This document shows positions 8,413 to 17,059 of a stretch of DNA of 64,000 bases, piece by piece. The translations under genes were made by a program, and so were the position numbers. The DNA is from Pseudomonas sp. Irchel 3H7 (GTDB lineage: Bacteria; Pseudomonadota; Gammaproteobacteria; Pseudomonadales; Pseudomonadaceae). The stretch covers positions 496,001 through 560,000 of the forward strand of contig NZ_FYEA01000002.1 in NCBI RefSeq assembly GCF_900187605.1, written 5' to 3'. The notes below the pieces were generated by a model. The model saw only the letters and a list, made by a program, of their open reading frames with translations, ran no database searches and had not been told where the DNA came from. Each line of letters starts with the position of its first letter. The stretch's first letter is position 1.

Positions 8413-8970
8413 ATGAACAAGCAAGAAGAAATCGCCGCGCTGGCGATCCTCATCCACGACCTGCGCAAGCACAAGAAATGGACCCTGAAGGAACTGGCCG
8501 ACAAGATCGGCCGTTCGGTGGGTTTCCTCTCGCAGGTCGAGCGCGGCTTGTCGCGGCCAACCGTGGCGGATCTCACCGCGATCAGTGAAACCTTCGGCGT
8601 GCCGACCACTTACTTCTACAGCCTGCCCAAGCCTAAAGAGTTGCCGTGGGTCACGCGCCCGGACGAGCGCCGCACGCTGTATTACGCCAATGGCATCACC
8701 GACATTCTGGTGTCGCCGCAGATTCGCGCCTCGTTCTCCATGCTCGAAAGTCATCTGGAAGCCGGCGCCAGCAGCGGTGATCGCCATCTGACAGACAGCT
8801 CGGAGCAGGGCGGTTACGTCCTCGAAGGCGAACTGACGCTGTGGCTGGGCGACGACGAAGAACCCGTCACATTGAAGGCCGGCGACAGCTTTCAATTCGA
8901 CAGTCATACCCGTTGCCGTTACGGCAACCTCACCGAGCAGCTGACTCGCGTGCTCTGGGTCTACACCTGA
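8413..8970 (+). CDS. PuuR-like XRE/cupin regulator
   Basis: A 185-residue protein with an N-terminal helix-turn-helix (residues 8-62; WTLKELADKIGRSVGFLSQVE, RGLSRPTVADLTAIS) and a C-terminal cupin (about 105-183; GGYVLEGELTLWLGDDEE, LKAGDSFQF). This is the layout of PuuR, the putrescine-responsive repressor. The frame stays open upstream into the PuuB-like gene, but MNKQEE at 8413 is the natural start. It lies between the oxidase and ligase genes on the same strand, so it probably regulates its own operon. The inverted repeat at 7060-7089 is a candidate site. Confidence 0.85.
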   Translation: MNKQEEIAALAILIHDLRKHKKWTLKELADKIGRSVGFLSQVERGLSRPTVADLTAISETFGVPTTYFYSLPKPKELPWVTRPDERRTLYYANGITDILVSPQIRASFSMLESHLEAGASSGDRHLTDSSEQGGYVLEGELTLWLGDDEEPVTLKAGDSFQFDSHTRCRYGNLTEQLTRVLWVYT

Positions 8971-8982
8971 TCACAAAAAAGG

Positions 8983-10338
8983 ATGAACACGATGGACGCT
9001 GTCTGCGCTGACCTGCTCGCCGAAGTGCGTGCCTTTCGCCAACGCTACCCCGAAGTGCGTTATGTCGACCTGATTTGCCTGGACATTCCGGGGCACTTTT
9101 ATGGCAAACGCTATCCGGTCGACATGCTCGAAAAAGTCGCGGCGGGCAGTGTGCTGAAACTGCCGCAGAACTGCGTATTGCTGGGCGTGCAGGGTGGCTT
9201 GTTCCCGATCGGCGATTACTGCTTCAACGACGGCGACCCGGATGCCGTGCGCCGTCTGGTGCCGGGCACACTGAAACCGGTGACATGGGAAGCGCAGCCG
9301 CTGGGGCAGATGCTGATCACTTCGGACGGCACCGAAAAGCCGATCGAGTTCGAACCCCGTGAAGTCCTCGCACAGGTGCTCAAGCGTCTCGCGCGCAAAG
9401 GCATTCATCCGGTGGTGGCCTTCGAGCTGGAGTTCTACCTGTTCGATAAAAAGCTGCGCGACGGTCTGCCGCAATTCCCCCGCGACGACCTGACTGACGA
9501 CGCCGATGATCAACCGAACCTGCACATCGAACGCCTCTCACGCTTCGCGCCGGTGCTGGATGAAATGGTCGAAGCGACGCGGTCGCAGGGTATCGATGCC
9601 ACGGTGATCACCGCTGAACTTGGCCCCGGTCAGTTTGAAATCAACTTCGGCCATCTCGATGACGGTTTACGTGCCGCCGACTGGGCGGCGTTGTTCTGCC
9701 GCAGCACGCGGGGCGTTGCGCTTAAACACGGCTACCGCGCCAGTTTCATGGCCAAGCCGTACTTGCAGCATCCGGGCAGTGGCATGCATGTGCATGTCAG
9801 CCTCTACGATTCGGCGGGCAATAATCTGCTAGCCGCGAATGAGCAGCAGCCGCTACGCCATGCAATCGCTGGATGCCTGGAACTGCTGCCGCACAGCATG
9901 CCGATCTTTGCGCCGAACCAGAATGCGATGCGCCGTTTAGGCGGCACGGTGAACACCGCGACCAAAGCCAGTTGGGGCTTTGAGGATCGCGATGCGTGCC
10001 TGCGCATTCCGGAGTCGGACGCGAAGAATTTGCGCGTTGAATATCGGCTGGCGGGCGCGGATGCCAATCCGTATCTGGTGTTGGCGGCGATTCTGGTGGG
10101 GCTTGAACACGGGCTGGAGTCGGGTAAAGAACCGATCGTACCGCTGAATGAAGACCGCAACAGCGGGATCGATTTCCCCAAGGAGATGTTCGAAGCCGTG
10201 CGTGCGATGCAGCATCAGCCGCAATTGCGTGAGGGATTAGGCGCGGAGTTTGTCGATGTGTATTGCGAGAACAAACGGCAGGATCATTTGGCGTTTATGC
10301 AGGAGATTGGTGCGCGGGAGTATCGGTGGTATTTGTGA
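8983..10338 (+). CDS. Glutamine synthetase-family gamma-glutamylpolyamine ligase (PuuA-like)
   Basis: A 451-residue member of the glutamine synthetase family. Visible blocks are FELEFYLF (metal-binding Glu), ELGPGQFEINF, KPYLQHPGSGMHVHVS and EYRLAGADANPYL, all catalytic-fold signatures. The short N-terminal beta-grasp and the company of PuuB- and PuuR-like genes point to ATP-dependent glutamylation of a polyamine or other amine rather than ammonia assimilation. A second ATG at 8992 sits 9 nt after AAAAAGG and may be the true start (448 residues). The PuuC- and PuuD-type partners are not adjacent. A PuuC-like dehydrogenase occurs at 59.9 kb but in another operon. Confidence 0.85.
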   Translation: MNTMDAVCADLLAEVRAFRQRYPEVRYVDLICLDIPGHFYGKRYPVDMLEKVAAGSVLKLPQNCVLLGVQGGLFPIGDYCFNDGDPDAVRRLVPGTLKPVTWEAQPLGQMLITSDGTEKPIEFEPREVLAQVLKRLARKGIHPVVAFELEFYLFDKKLRDGLPQFPRDDLTDDADDQPNLHIERLSRFAPVLDEMVEATRSQGIDATVITAELGPGQFEINFGHLDDGLRAADWAALFCRSTRGVALKHGYRASFMAKPYLQHPGSGMHVHVSLYDSAGNNLLAANEQQPLRHAIAGCLELLPHSMPIFAPNQNAMRRLGGTVNTATKASWGFEDRDACLRIPESDAKNLRVEYRLAGADANPYLVLAAILVGLEHGLESGKEPIVPLNEDRNSGIDFPKEMFEAVRAMQHQPQLREGLGAEFVDVYCENKRQDHLAFMQEIGAREYRWYL

Positions 10339-10361
10339 GTGACGGGATCGTCACGAGGGCG

Positions 10362-10613
10362 TCAACAGTGGTGACGTTTGCAGCGAAACCCCCAGACATT
10401 CACCAGTTTGCGCTCCAGCGCCTTCCAGTCGGCATCAGACAAGTCGCCTAATTCAATCATCAGATGGCCATTTGCGGCTTGGAAGGTATTCATGGATTGG
10501 CGCCCGGGCGTGGAATATTGGATGGGGAGCACACAGTGATACAGGCCACTGACGTGCTTGTCAGCACTCTTGGGGCGTAGCGAGCCAAAGCGGGAAGTGT
10601 TCCAATTACGCAA
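10362..10613 (-). CDS. Possible small protein, doubtful
   Basis: An 83-residue frame with a TTG start and no convincing ribosome binding site. An internal ATG at 10491-10493 would give 43 residues (starting MNTFQAANGHLMIELGDL), also without a good site. The sequence looks protein-like, with LSDADWKALERKLVNVW in a plausible amphipathic helix, but I recognise no family. It could be a genuine small gene, a decayed gene end, or chance. If it is not coding, 10339-10644 holds no other gene I can see. Confidence 0.3.
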   Translation of the reverse strand: MRNWNTSRFGSLRPKSADKHVSGLYHCVLPIQYSTPGRQSMNTFQAANGHLMIELGDLSDADWKALERKLVNVWGFRCKRHHC

Positions 10614-10644
10614 TTTCCCGACACTGACAGACAGGTAATCAGCA

Positions 10645-10941
10645 ATGACCGATACGACCGATGATGCATTCTACGATCGCGCCGATGCGCATATAAACCT
10701 GTCGAACGAGCAGCTGAAAGTGTTCGAAAACCTTGGCAAAGTCAGCGCGTCGATGATGTTCGGCACCACTCGATTCAACGCCTGGGTGAGCGCGCGCAGT
10801 TTCAAGTCGGGCGAAGAAATGGCACAGGCTCGCGAAGCGATGTTGAAGTATTTCTGTGAGCAGTACCGGATGATGCTTGAGGATAACCTTGACGACCACA
10901 TCAACAATTTCAGCCAGTACATGACCGCGAAAAACGTTTGA
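10645..10941 (+). CDS. DUF3144 family protein
   Basis: A 98-residue cytoplasmic protein that fits the DUF3144 family closely over its whole length: DAFYDRADAHINLSNEQ at the start, then GKVSASMMFGTTRFNAWV, and YFCEQYRMMLEDNLDDHINNF near the end. Nothing is known of the family's function. AGGTAA lies about 9 nt upstream of the start. It is transcribed alone. Confidence 0.85.
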   Translation: MTDTTDDAFYDRADAHINLSNEQLKVFENLGKVSASMMFGTTRFNAWVSARSFKSGEEMAQAREAMLKYFCEQYRMMLEDNLDDHINNFSQYMTAKNV

Positions 10942-11258
10942 CAGGTAGGGCAGGTCCTCAATCGATGAGGTACAGCCTGATCTCAATGGTCCTGATCGAA
11001 GGAGCGTTTGCAGTGAGCTGTCAAACCAGTGATATCGTGCCCGTCCACTGTTTGCACTCCAATCACTGATTGCGCCCCACCCGCACACTTGGTTTTTCAA
11101 ACGCCAACTGGTAGCGTGCGCCACCTCGCTGTATTACCCGATCCTTGTCGTCATTTTGCCGGTCACTGGCAGACGTAAACGAGTCCCCGCTGCCCACTCG
11201 AGGGCGCCGACGCAGGATGCATCGGGCGATGCACAGTCATTCGCAAATGGAGTTCACA
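10942..11258. other. Intergenic region before the three-gene operon
   Basis: 317 bp without a convincing gene. A frame open from 11145 joins the next gene but lacks a ribosome binding site until 11259. The stretch probably carries the operon promoter. A 7-bp inverted pair CAGTGAT...ATCACTG (around 11032-11070) is seen, with no clear meaning. Confidence 0.4.
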
Positions 11259-13583
11259 ATGACGCAAAACAGTACCGTGCTGTCCGGCATCCAGCTGGAT
11301 CAATTGATGGATCGTCTTGAGGTCGAGCATGAGGAACACGGTGCCGACTATCTGCTGGACCAGTTGCGCGCCCAGCCGCTCAGGGCGGCCTCGCTGGAGT
11401 CGATTGGCCGTCTGCACGGGCTGTGGGTCAACGCCGGTGATGCTGACAGGGCCAAAGCGGTATTGGCCGACGACGGACAGGCACTGATCGAGATTACGCC
11501 TGACGACGCGCGCAACGAGCTCAAGGTCAATCTGCTGATTTACCAGCTGCGACTGGGCAACTACCTCAAAGACGAGCAGGGCCTGTTGCTGACGCTCGAC
11601 ACCCTCCAGCAATTGACCCACGAGCCCCTGCCGTTCGATATCGAGCAGTACCGGCGCTACCGCATTTTCGATGATCTGCAGCACGCCACCGTCGACGTCG
11701 CCCTCAAGGCTATCGAGGTGCGTCACACCTTGGCCCAGGTCAACCCGGACCGTCACGCCCTGCGGGCCTGGGACGATGCTGATCAGTACCGGCGCCGGGC
11801 GCAGGTGCTGGCCAACCATGAACGTGAGGAAGAGGCGCGCGAAGCCGCGCTGGCGGCAATTGCCGCATTGCGCACCGCTGACGAAGAGCAGGACGTCGAC
11901 GCTAACGACTGGCTGTGGCTGGGCAATGCGCTGATCGAAATCGTGCCATTGCGTCTGGCGATGTTCGAGCAACCGGTGGTGCGCTTGATCGCCGAATTGT
12001 CGCTGCCCCAGCGCCGGGAATGGGAAGTGCGTCTGGCGCGTCTGGCCGCGCGCTCCCTGCAGGCTCAGGGCAACCTGGCCGGCGCATTGGCAATCTGTGA
12101 AGTGGCAACCCTGAGCCTGGAATCCAGCGGCGGTGACAACTTCGTTGATTTCCATCTGCCCTGGCTGCTGGAAAACGGCCAGATCGAAGAGGCCGGGCAA
12201 CGTGCGTTCATGGAAATCTATGAAATGCGCGGCGAATTGTGGCCGGGCACGGCCTATTGGGTCCACGATCGCCTGCTTGATGCCGAGGATCAGTCCGCGT
12301 GGTGGCCGTTGTGCGTGATGCGTGCCTGTGACGATCAAACGGTGCTGGAGCAGTTCCTTTCCGGCCTGCCGTGGCGTGACGAGTCGACACCGTCGCTGGG
12401 CCCGTTGCTCGATGCTCTACATGCTGCGCGCAATGACCTTGAACAAATCGACAACGTTTTCGACCAAGCGCTGGCAGAGACCGAACGCCGCTCGCCGAAC
12501 CACCCATGGATTACCCGCCTGATGGCGGTGCGCGAACATCAGGCCGGTCGCATCGACGCCAACACTCAACTGACGATGCTGCGCGAGGCCGTCTCGGCCG
12601 GCGCTATGCAGGACAACCGCAGCGTCTTCAGCCTGTTCAGTGCCCACGCCGATGTGCACGGCATTGCCGATGCCCTGCGCCAGCCTTTGCCGCCCATGGC
12701 CGCTGGCATGTACTACTACCAGTTCGCGAATGCCCTCGAGGACCTGGTCGAAACGCATGTCGAGGATCTCACGAGCGAGGAGGCCGAGCCGACCTGGTGG
12801 CGGCTGCGCGAAGTCCAAAAACTTGCCTATGAACTCGGCCAGGCCCGTATGGAGCAATGCTTCGCCAGCGGCCGCGGACATCGCTTCGATGCCTGCGCGC
12901 ACCTGTACTCGATGCTGTGCAACAACCTCGCGATCAATTACCGCTGCTACAACGAACAACTCGTTGAGCAGGCCCTTGAGTTGCATACCCGCGGCATCGC
13001 CGCCAGCTCGTTCGCCGAACATTATCAGGGCATCCTCCGCAACCGCATCGAACTGAAGGATAACCAGGGCATCGCCGACGCCGCCGAACAGCTTTGGCAC
13101 TACGCGGCCGACTACGGCTATAGCCGTCACGATCCAGAAGAATACATACAGGACGTCACCCGCGCCCTGTACTGGCTGGACCGCGAACGCGAGATTCCGG
13201 TCTGGCTGGAGCGCATTCTCAAATGGCAGGAAGAGCGCGAAATCAGCGACAAAGAGCTGGAGTATTCGCCGCTGTTCGCACGGATGAAAATTGCCTTTTA
13301 CCTGTCGTACTGCCTGCCGGAGGCGGCCACCAGCCTGTGGTTGCGTTACGCGCAGCTCATCAACGAAGGCGACGAACCAACCCTGCTGGGCTGTGCCGGT
13401 GATGTGCTCAAGGGACTCGGGCGCAAAGAAGAGGCCGTGGCCTATTACCAGCGCGCGATCCTGCGCAGTGATCCGAACAGCCAGGTGGATCAGGGCAACA
13501 ATGAAAAGTTTCGCCAGTTCATCGCCGAACTGCAGGCGCCGGCAAAATCGGCCGGCAAGGCTTGGTGGCAGATATGGAAGTGA
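11259..13583 (+). CDS. Large helical (TPR-like) protein of unknown function
   Basis: A 774-residue protein, acidic and almost wholly alpha-helical by composition, with no signal peptide or membrane segment. The start at 11259 has GGAG 6 nt upstream. Degenerate TPR-like helix pairs are visible near both ends (residues about 30-70: LESIGRLHGLWVNAGDADRA; about 705-745: LGCAGDVLKGLGRKEEAVAY). The middle has repeated Trp-rich helices (EAEPTWWRLREVQ, EDQSAWWPLCV). Such proteins usually act as scaffolds. Its last 10 bases overlap the next gene, so it is the first gene of a three-gene operon with PcfJ-like and DUF1266 proteins. I know of no described function. Confidence 0.8.
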   Translation: MTQNSTVLSGIQLDQLMDRLEVEHEEHGADYLLDQLRAQPLRAASLESIGRLHGLWVNAGDADRAKAVLADDGQALIEITPDDARNELKVNLLIYQLRLGNYLKDEQGLLLTLDTLQQLTHEPLPFDIEQYRRYRIFDDLQHATVDVALKAIEVRHTLAQVNPDRHALRAWDDADQYRRRAQVLANHEREEEAREAALAAIAALRTADEEQDVDANDWLWLGNALIEIVPLRLAMFEQPVVRLIAELSLPQRREWEVRLARLAARSLQAQGNLAGALAICEVATLSLESSGGDNFVDFHLPWLLENGQIEEAGQRAFMEIYEMRGELWPGTAYWVHDRLLDAEDQSAWWPLCVMRACDDQTVLEQFLSGLPWRDESTPSLGPLLDALHAARNDLEQIDNVFDQALAETERRSPNHPWITRLMAVREHQAGRIDANTQLTMLREAVSAGAMQDNRSVFSLFSAHADVHGIADALRQPLPPMAAGMYYYQFANALEDLVETHVEDLTSEEAEPTWWRLREVQKLAYELGQARMEQCFASGRGHRFDACAHLYSMLCNNLAINYRCYNEQLVEQALELHTRGIAASSFAEHYQGILRNRIELKDNQGIADAAEQLWHYAADYGYSRHDPEEYIQDVTRALYWLDREREIPVWLERILKWQEEREISDKELEYSPLFARMKIAFYLSYCLPEAATSLWLRYAQLINEGDEPTLLGCAGDVLKGLGRKEEAVAYYQRAILRSDPNSQVDQGNNEKFRQFIAELQAPAKSAGKAWWQIWK

Positions 13584-14794
13584 CACCTGCGCAGCGCCAG
13601 TCCGGTTACGCCCCGCGCAACGCGCTCAATGCCGATCAACTCAAGCGCGGCATTGCCGAGCGCAGTAAGGCTCGCGGAGATGCGCCAGAGGTGAGCAAAT
13701 GGTTGCTCAACCATTTCTATCGTCATCTGGTCGGTAACTTCGAACCTGCGCGGCGCATCCTGACGTTAGAGCAGGCTGTCGAGGCATTGGGCGCCGAGCC
13801 GCCGTCCTGGGTGGCCAAACATTTAAGCGACGCCGGCAAAGCTTCGCAGCAGGCGTTCGCGCCGTTGGTCTGGGTCGATCCGCAGCAATCGCCGCTGCTG
13901 GCCGAGGAGACCTTGCTGGTGGAGTTCCTGACCTCGCGTCAGGGCACCGCGCTGGCAGGCAAGCTTGACCGGATCAACTGCCCGCAGGCACTGGCGCTGT
14001 GGCAAAAGGAGCATGCGCAAATGGCTGCGCGGGTCGAGCAGGGCTGGTGTCAGAGCCAGCCTGAGGCGTTGCTCACGCGAGTGACCACCGCTGAGCACGT
14101 ATTGCAGGAGCTGCGGCCCGAGAGTGATTTGCTGCGTGCGGAAATGGCCTTTGAAAGTTACGTGATGCGCCACTGCCTGGGCCAGTTTGCCGATCGCCGC
14201 GCCTTGACCGGCGGCTACGGTGAACGCTACGCCGAAGCAGTGGAAGAGCAGCGCATGCGCGTGTTCAGTCTGCGCGACGGCCAAGGCCAGCCGCACATTA
14301 CTATCAGCCTGATCGTCCAGGACGACGGTACGTTGACTGTCGAGCAGGTCAAGGGCAAGCAGAACCGGCCGCCGGTCGAGCGTTATTACCCGGACCTGCT
14401 TCAGTGTCTGAATGCCCTGGACACCGACGAGCAGACGCCCGCCGACTGCATCGCCATCGGCATTGTGCGCACCGACGCGGGCTGGCTGCGCATCGAAGAG
14501 GTCAACGACCCGACCGCCCAGACTCGGCTGGTGGCCCGCTATCCGCAATTGTACGAGCGCCTCGATGCGCCTTCGGCCATGGTCGAATGGCTGGTGGCCG
14601 GACGTCAGCCGCAGCAGTTCTTGCAGGTGGCCCCGCAAGCGGTATCGGTCAGGTACGCGACCCGGCATATTTTCAGCAAGCGCATTGAGCATCAGCCGAA
14701 TGACCCGCAGTACCTGACCGAAGGTGTGCCGTGGCCGGACATGTCCTCGCGGCTGGTGGAGGAAATCCAGGCCTGGCAGGCGCGGGCAAGGTAA
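13574..14794 (+). CDS. PcfJ-like domain protein
   Basis: A 406-residue protein starting inside the end of the preceding gene. Residues about 190-285 carry the PcfJ-like pattern: HCLG at 200-203, FSLRDGQGQPHITISL at 231-246 and VKGKQNRPP at 259-267, then a short helix. PcfJ was named from enterococcal conjugative plasmids and its biochemical role is unresolved. The N-terminal 190 residues are helical and match nothing I know. It is cytoplasmic by sequence. The reading of PcfJ rests on the HC-[LV]-G, SLRD and G-x-x-N-x-P-P motifs. An upstream in-frame TTG (13562) is less likely. Confidence 0.75.
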   Translation: MEVTPAQRQSGYAPRNALNADQLKRGIAERSKARGDAPEVSKWLLNHFYRHLVGNFEPARRILTLEQAVEALGAEPPSWVAKHLSDAGKASQQAFAPLVWVDPQQSPLLAEETLLVEFLTSRQGTALAGKLDRINCPQALALWQKEHAQMAARVEQGWCQSQPEALLTRVTTAEHVLQELRPESDLLRAEMAFESYVMRHCLGQFADRRALTGGYGERYAEAVEEQRMRVFSLRDGQGQPHITISLIVQDDGTLTVEQVKGKQNRPPVERYYPDLLQCLNALDTDEQTPADCIAIGIVRTDAGWLRIEEVNDPTAQTRLVARYPQLYERLDAPSAMVEWLVAGRQPQQFLQVAPQAVSVRYATRHIFSKRIEHQPNDPQYLTEGVPWPDMSSRLVEEIQAWQARAR

Positions 14795-14804
14795 GGAAAC
14801 CGAC

Positions 14805-15458
14805 ATGTTTTTGCTTATCACAGTGGTTGTTTCAAGCTGGTTGTTGTGGCGAGCGTTCAGACCTCGCGGCGCCTCATTGTTCAGCCCGCGCAAACACTGG
14901 TCGCTGCTGCTGGCCCGGCCCATGGTCGATGCGATGGCCGTCGAGGGTTTCTACTCCCCGGCGTGCGATCACTTCACCGAGCAATCGCAGACGATCCTGC
15001 GGGCAGCGTTGCTGCACCAGGCCGGGATCCGCAGCAACAGCAATGACGAGGCGGTGCGGGCGCACTTCAGTGCGACGCTCGATCAGCAGTGGTTTGGCCT
15101 CGATTTGCAGGCGCTGACAGCCACCGATGACCCGCGTGCGGCCATGGCTTTTGCCTGCGTGCGGGTGACGTTTCTGGTCCGGTGTGCGCTGCTTATGCGT
15201 TGGCTCGAGCCTGACCTTGCCTGGCGCGTGCTGCTGCTCAATGCGCAGCGGGCGCAGGACTGTTTCGACAGTTGGGAAGATTTCGGCAAGGCCTATCAGT
15301 CGGGGCGCAAGCAATGGGTCGCGACGTTTCGCGTCGACTCGCTGGGCGAAGCGTTTGACGAGCCGCAACTGCGTCAGCTGCTGGCGCCCGGCGGTGGGGC
15401 TTGGGCTGACGTAACCTGGCGAACGCCAGCAGCGTTGAACCCGGTTCTGGTGAGGTAA
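14805..15458 (+). CDS. DUF1266-like protein with N-terminal membrane anchor
   Basis: A 217-residue protein, third gene of the operon, 10 nt after the PcfJ-like stop with TAAGGAAA before the ATG. Residues 1-17 are a hydrophobic anchor (FLLITVVVSSWLLWRAF). The rest looks like DUF1266: a long helical run AFACVRVTFLVRCALLMRWL, then RAQDCFDSWEDFGKAYQSGRKQW, matching the family's S-W-E-E-hydrophobic-G-x-x-Y-x-x-G-R motif. Function unknown. The anchor suggests that the operon's products meet at the inner membrane. Confidence 0.75.
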   Translation: MFLLITVVVSSWLLWRAFRPRGASLFSPRKHWSLLLARPMVDAMAVEGFYSPACDHFTEQSQTILRAALLHQAGIRSNSNDEAVRAHFSATLDQQWFGLDLQALTATDDPRAAMAFACVRVTFLVRCALLMRWLEPDLAWRVLLLNAQRAQDCFDSWEDFGKAYQSGRKQWVATFRVDSLGEAFDEPQLRQLLAPGGGAWADVTWRTPAALNPVLVR

Positions 15459-15464
15459 CCCCGA

Positions 15465-15926
15465 CTACTCCTTCAATGACATCGGCCTGTCCCCGCCCGG
15501 CGGCAGGCCAAACAGCTTGCGCACGCCGTTAAGAAACGCCCCATAAGGTCGCCCCAGCACGAGCATCATCACCGCCGCGCCAAGCGTGCCACGCAGCAGG
15601 CCGGCTCCTGATGCACCACTGAAGGCAATGATCGCCGCATAGATAGGCACCTGAAAACTGACGAGGGCAACACTGTCCCAGAGCACTCTGGACAACCGAC
15701 CCTCACTGGCTCGCGTCATCACCCAATCGCGCCATAGGCCGTAAGGTCGCGCGACTGGAATCATCAGCACCGCGCCCAGCAGGCGCGCCTGGAGAACCTG
15801 ATCCCACGTCATGCCGGCAATCAAACGTTCATTGATGATGCCGGTGGTGGTGAAAAACAGGATCAGCGCTGTGGTGTCTGCGATAAATGCAGTCCGACGC
15901 GTTGGCTGTTGCAGGCGTTGCGGCAC
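15465..15926 (-). CDS. alaE: L-alanine exporter AlaE
   Basis: A 153-residue inner-membrane protein with four hydrophobic stretches. AlaE family blocks are FIADTTALILFFTTTGIINER, VARPYGLWRDWV, FQVPIYAAIIAFSGA and LGRPYGAFLNGVRKLF. The length matches E. coli AlaE (149). The start is GTG with AGGAG 7 nt upstream. It exports L-alanine when the intracellular level rises. It converges on the DUF1266 gene with only 6 bp between them and no clear terminator. Confidence 0.9.
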   Translation of the reverse strand: MPQRLQQPTRRTAFIADTTALILFFTTTGIINERLIAGMTWDQVLQARLLGAVLMIPVARPYGLWRDWVMTRASEGRLSRVLWDSVALVSFQVPIYAAIIAFSGASGAGLLRGTLGAAVMMLVLGRPYGAFLNGVRKLFGLPPGGDRPMSLKE

Positions 15927-15957
15927 CTCAATTCTCCTTTCATGGCTTCAGCTTTCT

Positions 15958-16881
15958 TCAGTTAAACGCCGGCGCTTCATCGTGATGTGACAGCGGCTGC
16001 ACCGCGAGGTGCGGAGATTCGCCGAAGTACTCGATCAGCAGTTCGGTGAGCACGCGGATCTTGCGCGCGGGATGGGGGCCTGGCGCGCGGAGGAGGTAGG
16101 CACCGGCGGGGGGCGGTGGATGGTTGGTCATGATCGGCACGAGTGCACCCGTGGCGATGTGCTCGTGGGTGAGGCAATCGGGCAAGTAGGCGACGCCGAG
16201 ACCGGCAACTGCGGCCGCAGCGAGCGCAGTGCCATTGTCAGCCTTGAAGCGTCCTTGCGGGCGAACGGTGATGACCTTGTCAGCCGCCATGAATTGCCAG
16301 GCTTCGGTGCCTTGCATGAGAGCCTGATGGGCTTGCAGTTCGTCCGGGGTTTCGGGGGCGCCGTGGGCTTTGATGTAGTCCGGGCTGGCGACGAGCTTGG
16401 TGTAGACCGGGCCGATACGCCTTGCGATCAAGTTGGAGTCCTGCAGATAACCCACGCGAATGGCGCAATCGTAGCCCTCGGTAATCAGGTCAACGAAGCG
16501 ATCGCTGTAGCAGGTCTGCATGTGCAACTGAGGGTGACGGCGAGCCATTTCCGCCAGCACCGGGGCGAAGTGCGTCGGCCCGAACGACAATGGCACTGCT
16601 ACTCGCAGGCGGCCACGCAGGGCGCCAGCGGGCAGGATGGTTTCCCTGGCGATATCGATTTCGCTGCAGACTCGGGCGGCGTAATCGCGGAACGTCGCGC
16701 CGGCCTCGGTGAGCGATGCGCCGCGCGTCGAGCGTGCCAGCAGTTGCACGCCCAGTTCTGCTTCAAGCCGGGCCAGCCGGCGGCTGACGATTGATTTCGA
16801 GACCCCGAGCCGCAGCGCAGCCTGTGAAATACCTCCGGCATCCGCTACTTCGACGAAGGTTTGCAGTTCTTCGATATCCAT
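15958..16881 (-). CDS. LysR-family regulator
   Basis: A 307-residue LysR protein. The helix-turn-helix spans residues 1-60 (DIEELQTFVEVADAGGISQAALRLGVSKSIVSRRLARLE). The effector domain has RLRVAVPLSFG, YDCAIRVGYLQDSNLIARRIG and VAGLGVAYLPDC, typical of the CrgA/PA2477-like group. It diverges from the hydrolase gene at 17060 and very probably controls it. The gap holds GTTCCCCT (16888-16895) and its inverse AGGGGAAC (16940-16947). Confidence 0.9.
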   Translation of the reverse strand: MDIEELQTFVEVADAGGISQAALRLGVSKSIVSRRLARLEAELGVQLLARSTRGASLTEAGATFRDYAARVCSEIDIARETILPAGALRGRLRVAVPLSFGPTHFAPVLAEMARRHPQLHMQTCYSDRFVDLITEGYDCAIRVGYLQDSNLIARRIGPVYTKLVASPDYIKAHGAPETPDELQAHQALMQGTEAWQFMAADKVITVRPQGRFKADNGTALAAAAVAGLGVAYLPDCLTHEHIATGALVPIMTNHPPPPAGAYLLRAPGPHPARKIRVLTELLIEYFGESPHLAVQPLSHHDEAPAFN

Positions 16882-17059
16882 TTTTGCGTTCCCCTTGGCG
16901 CGACACAGTTCGCCTCGGGATGCTACTACTGCCGCGAATAGGGGAACAGCACAATGGGTTTTCCAGGCACGGCGTCACTCGCGTGCGTTCTGGAATCACA
17001 AACCGCACGGGCTCCGGCCGATTCACCCACGTGCGTTACCCAGACAAAAGGACCTGCAA

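Noticed and set aside
7431..8907. Long minus-strand frames opposite the PuuB- and PuuR-like genes
   Set aside because: Both overlap genes with clear domains on the other strand and contain no motifs.
16888..16947. Inverted 8-bp pair GTTCCCCT...AGGGGAAC considered as a firm LysR operator
   Set aside because: Arms are 44 nt apart and lack the T-N11-A form; kept only as a note in the regulator entry.
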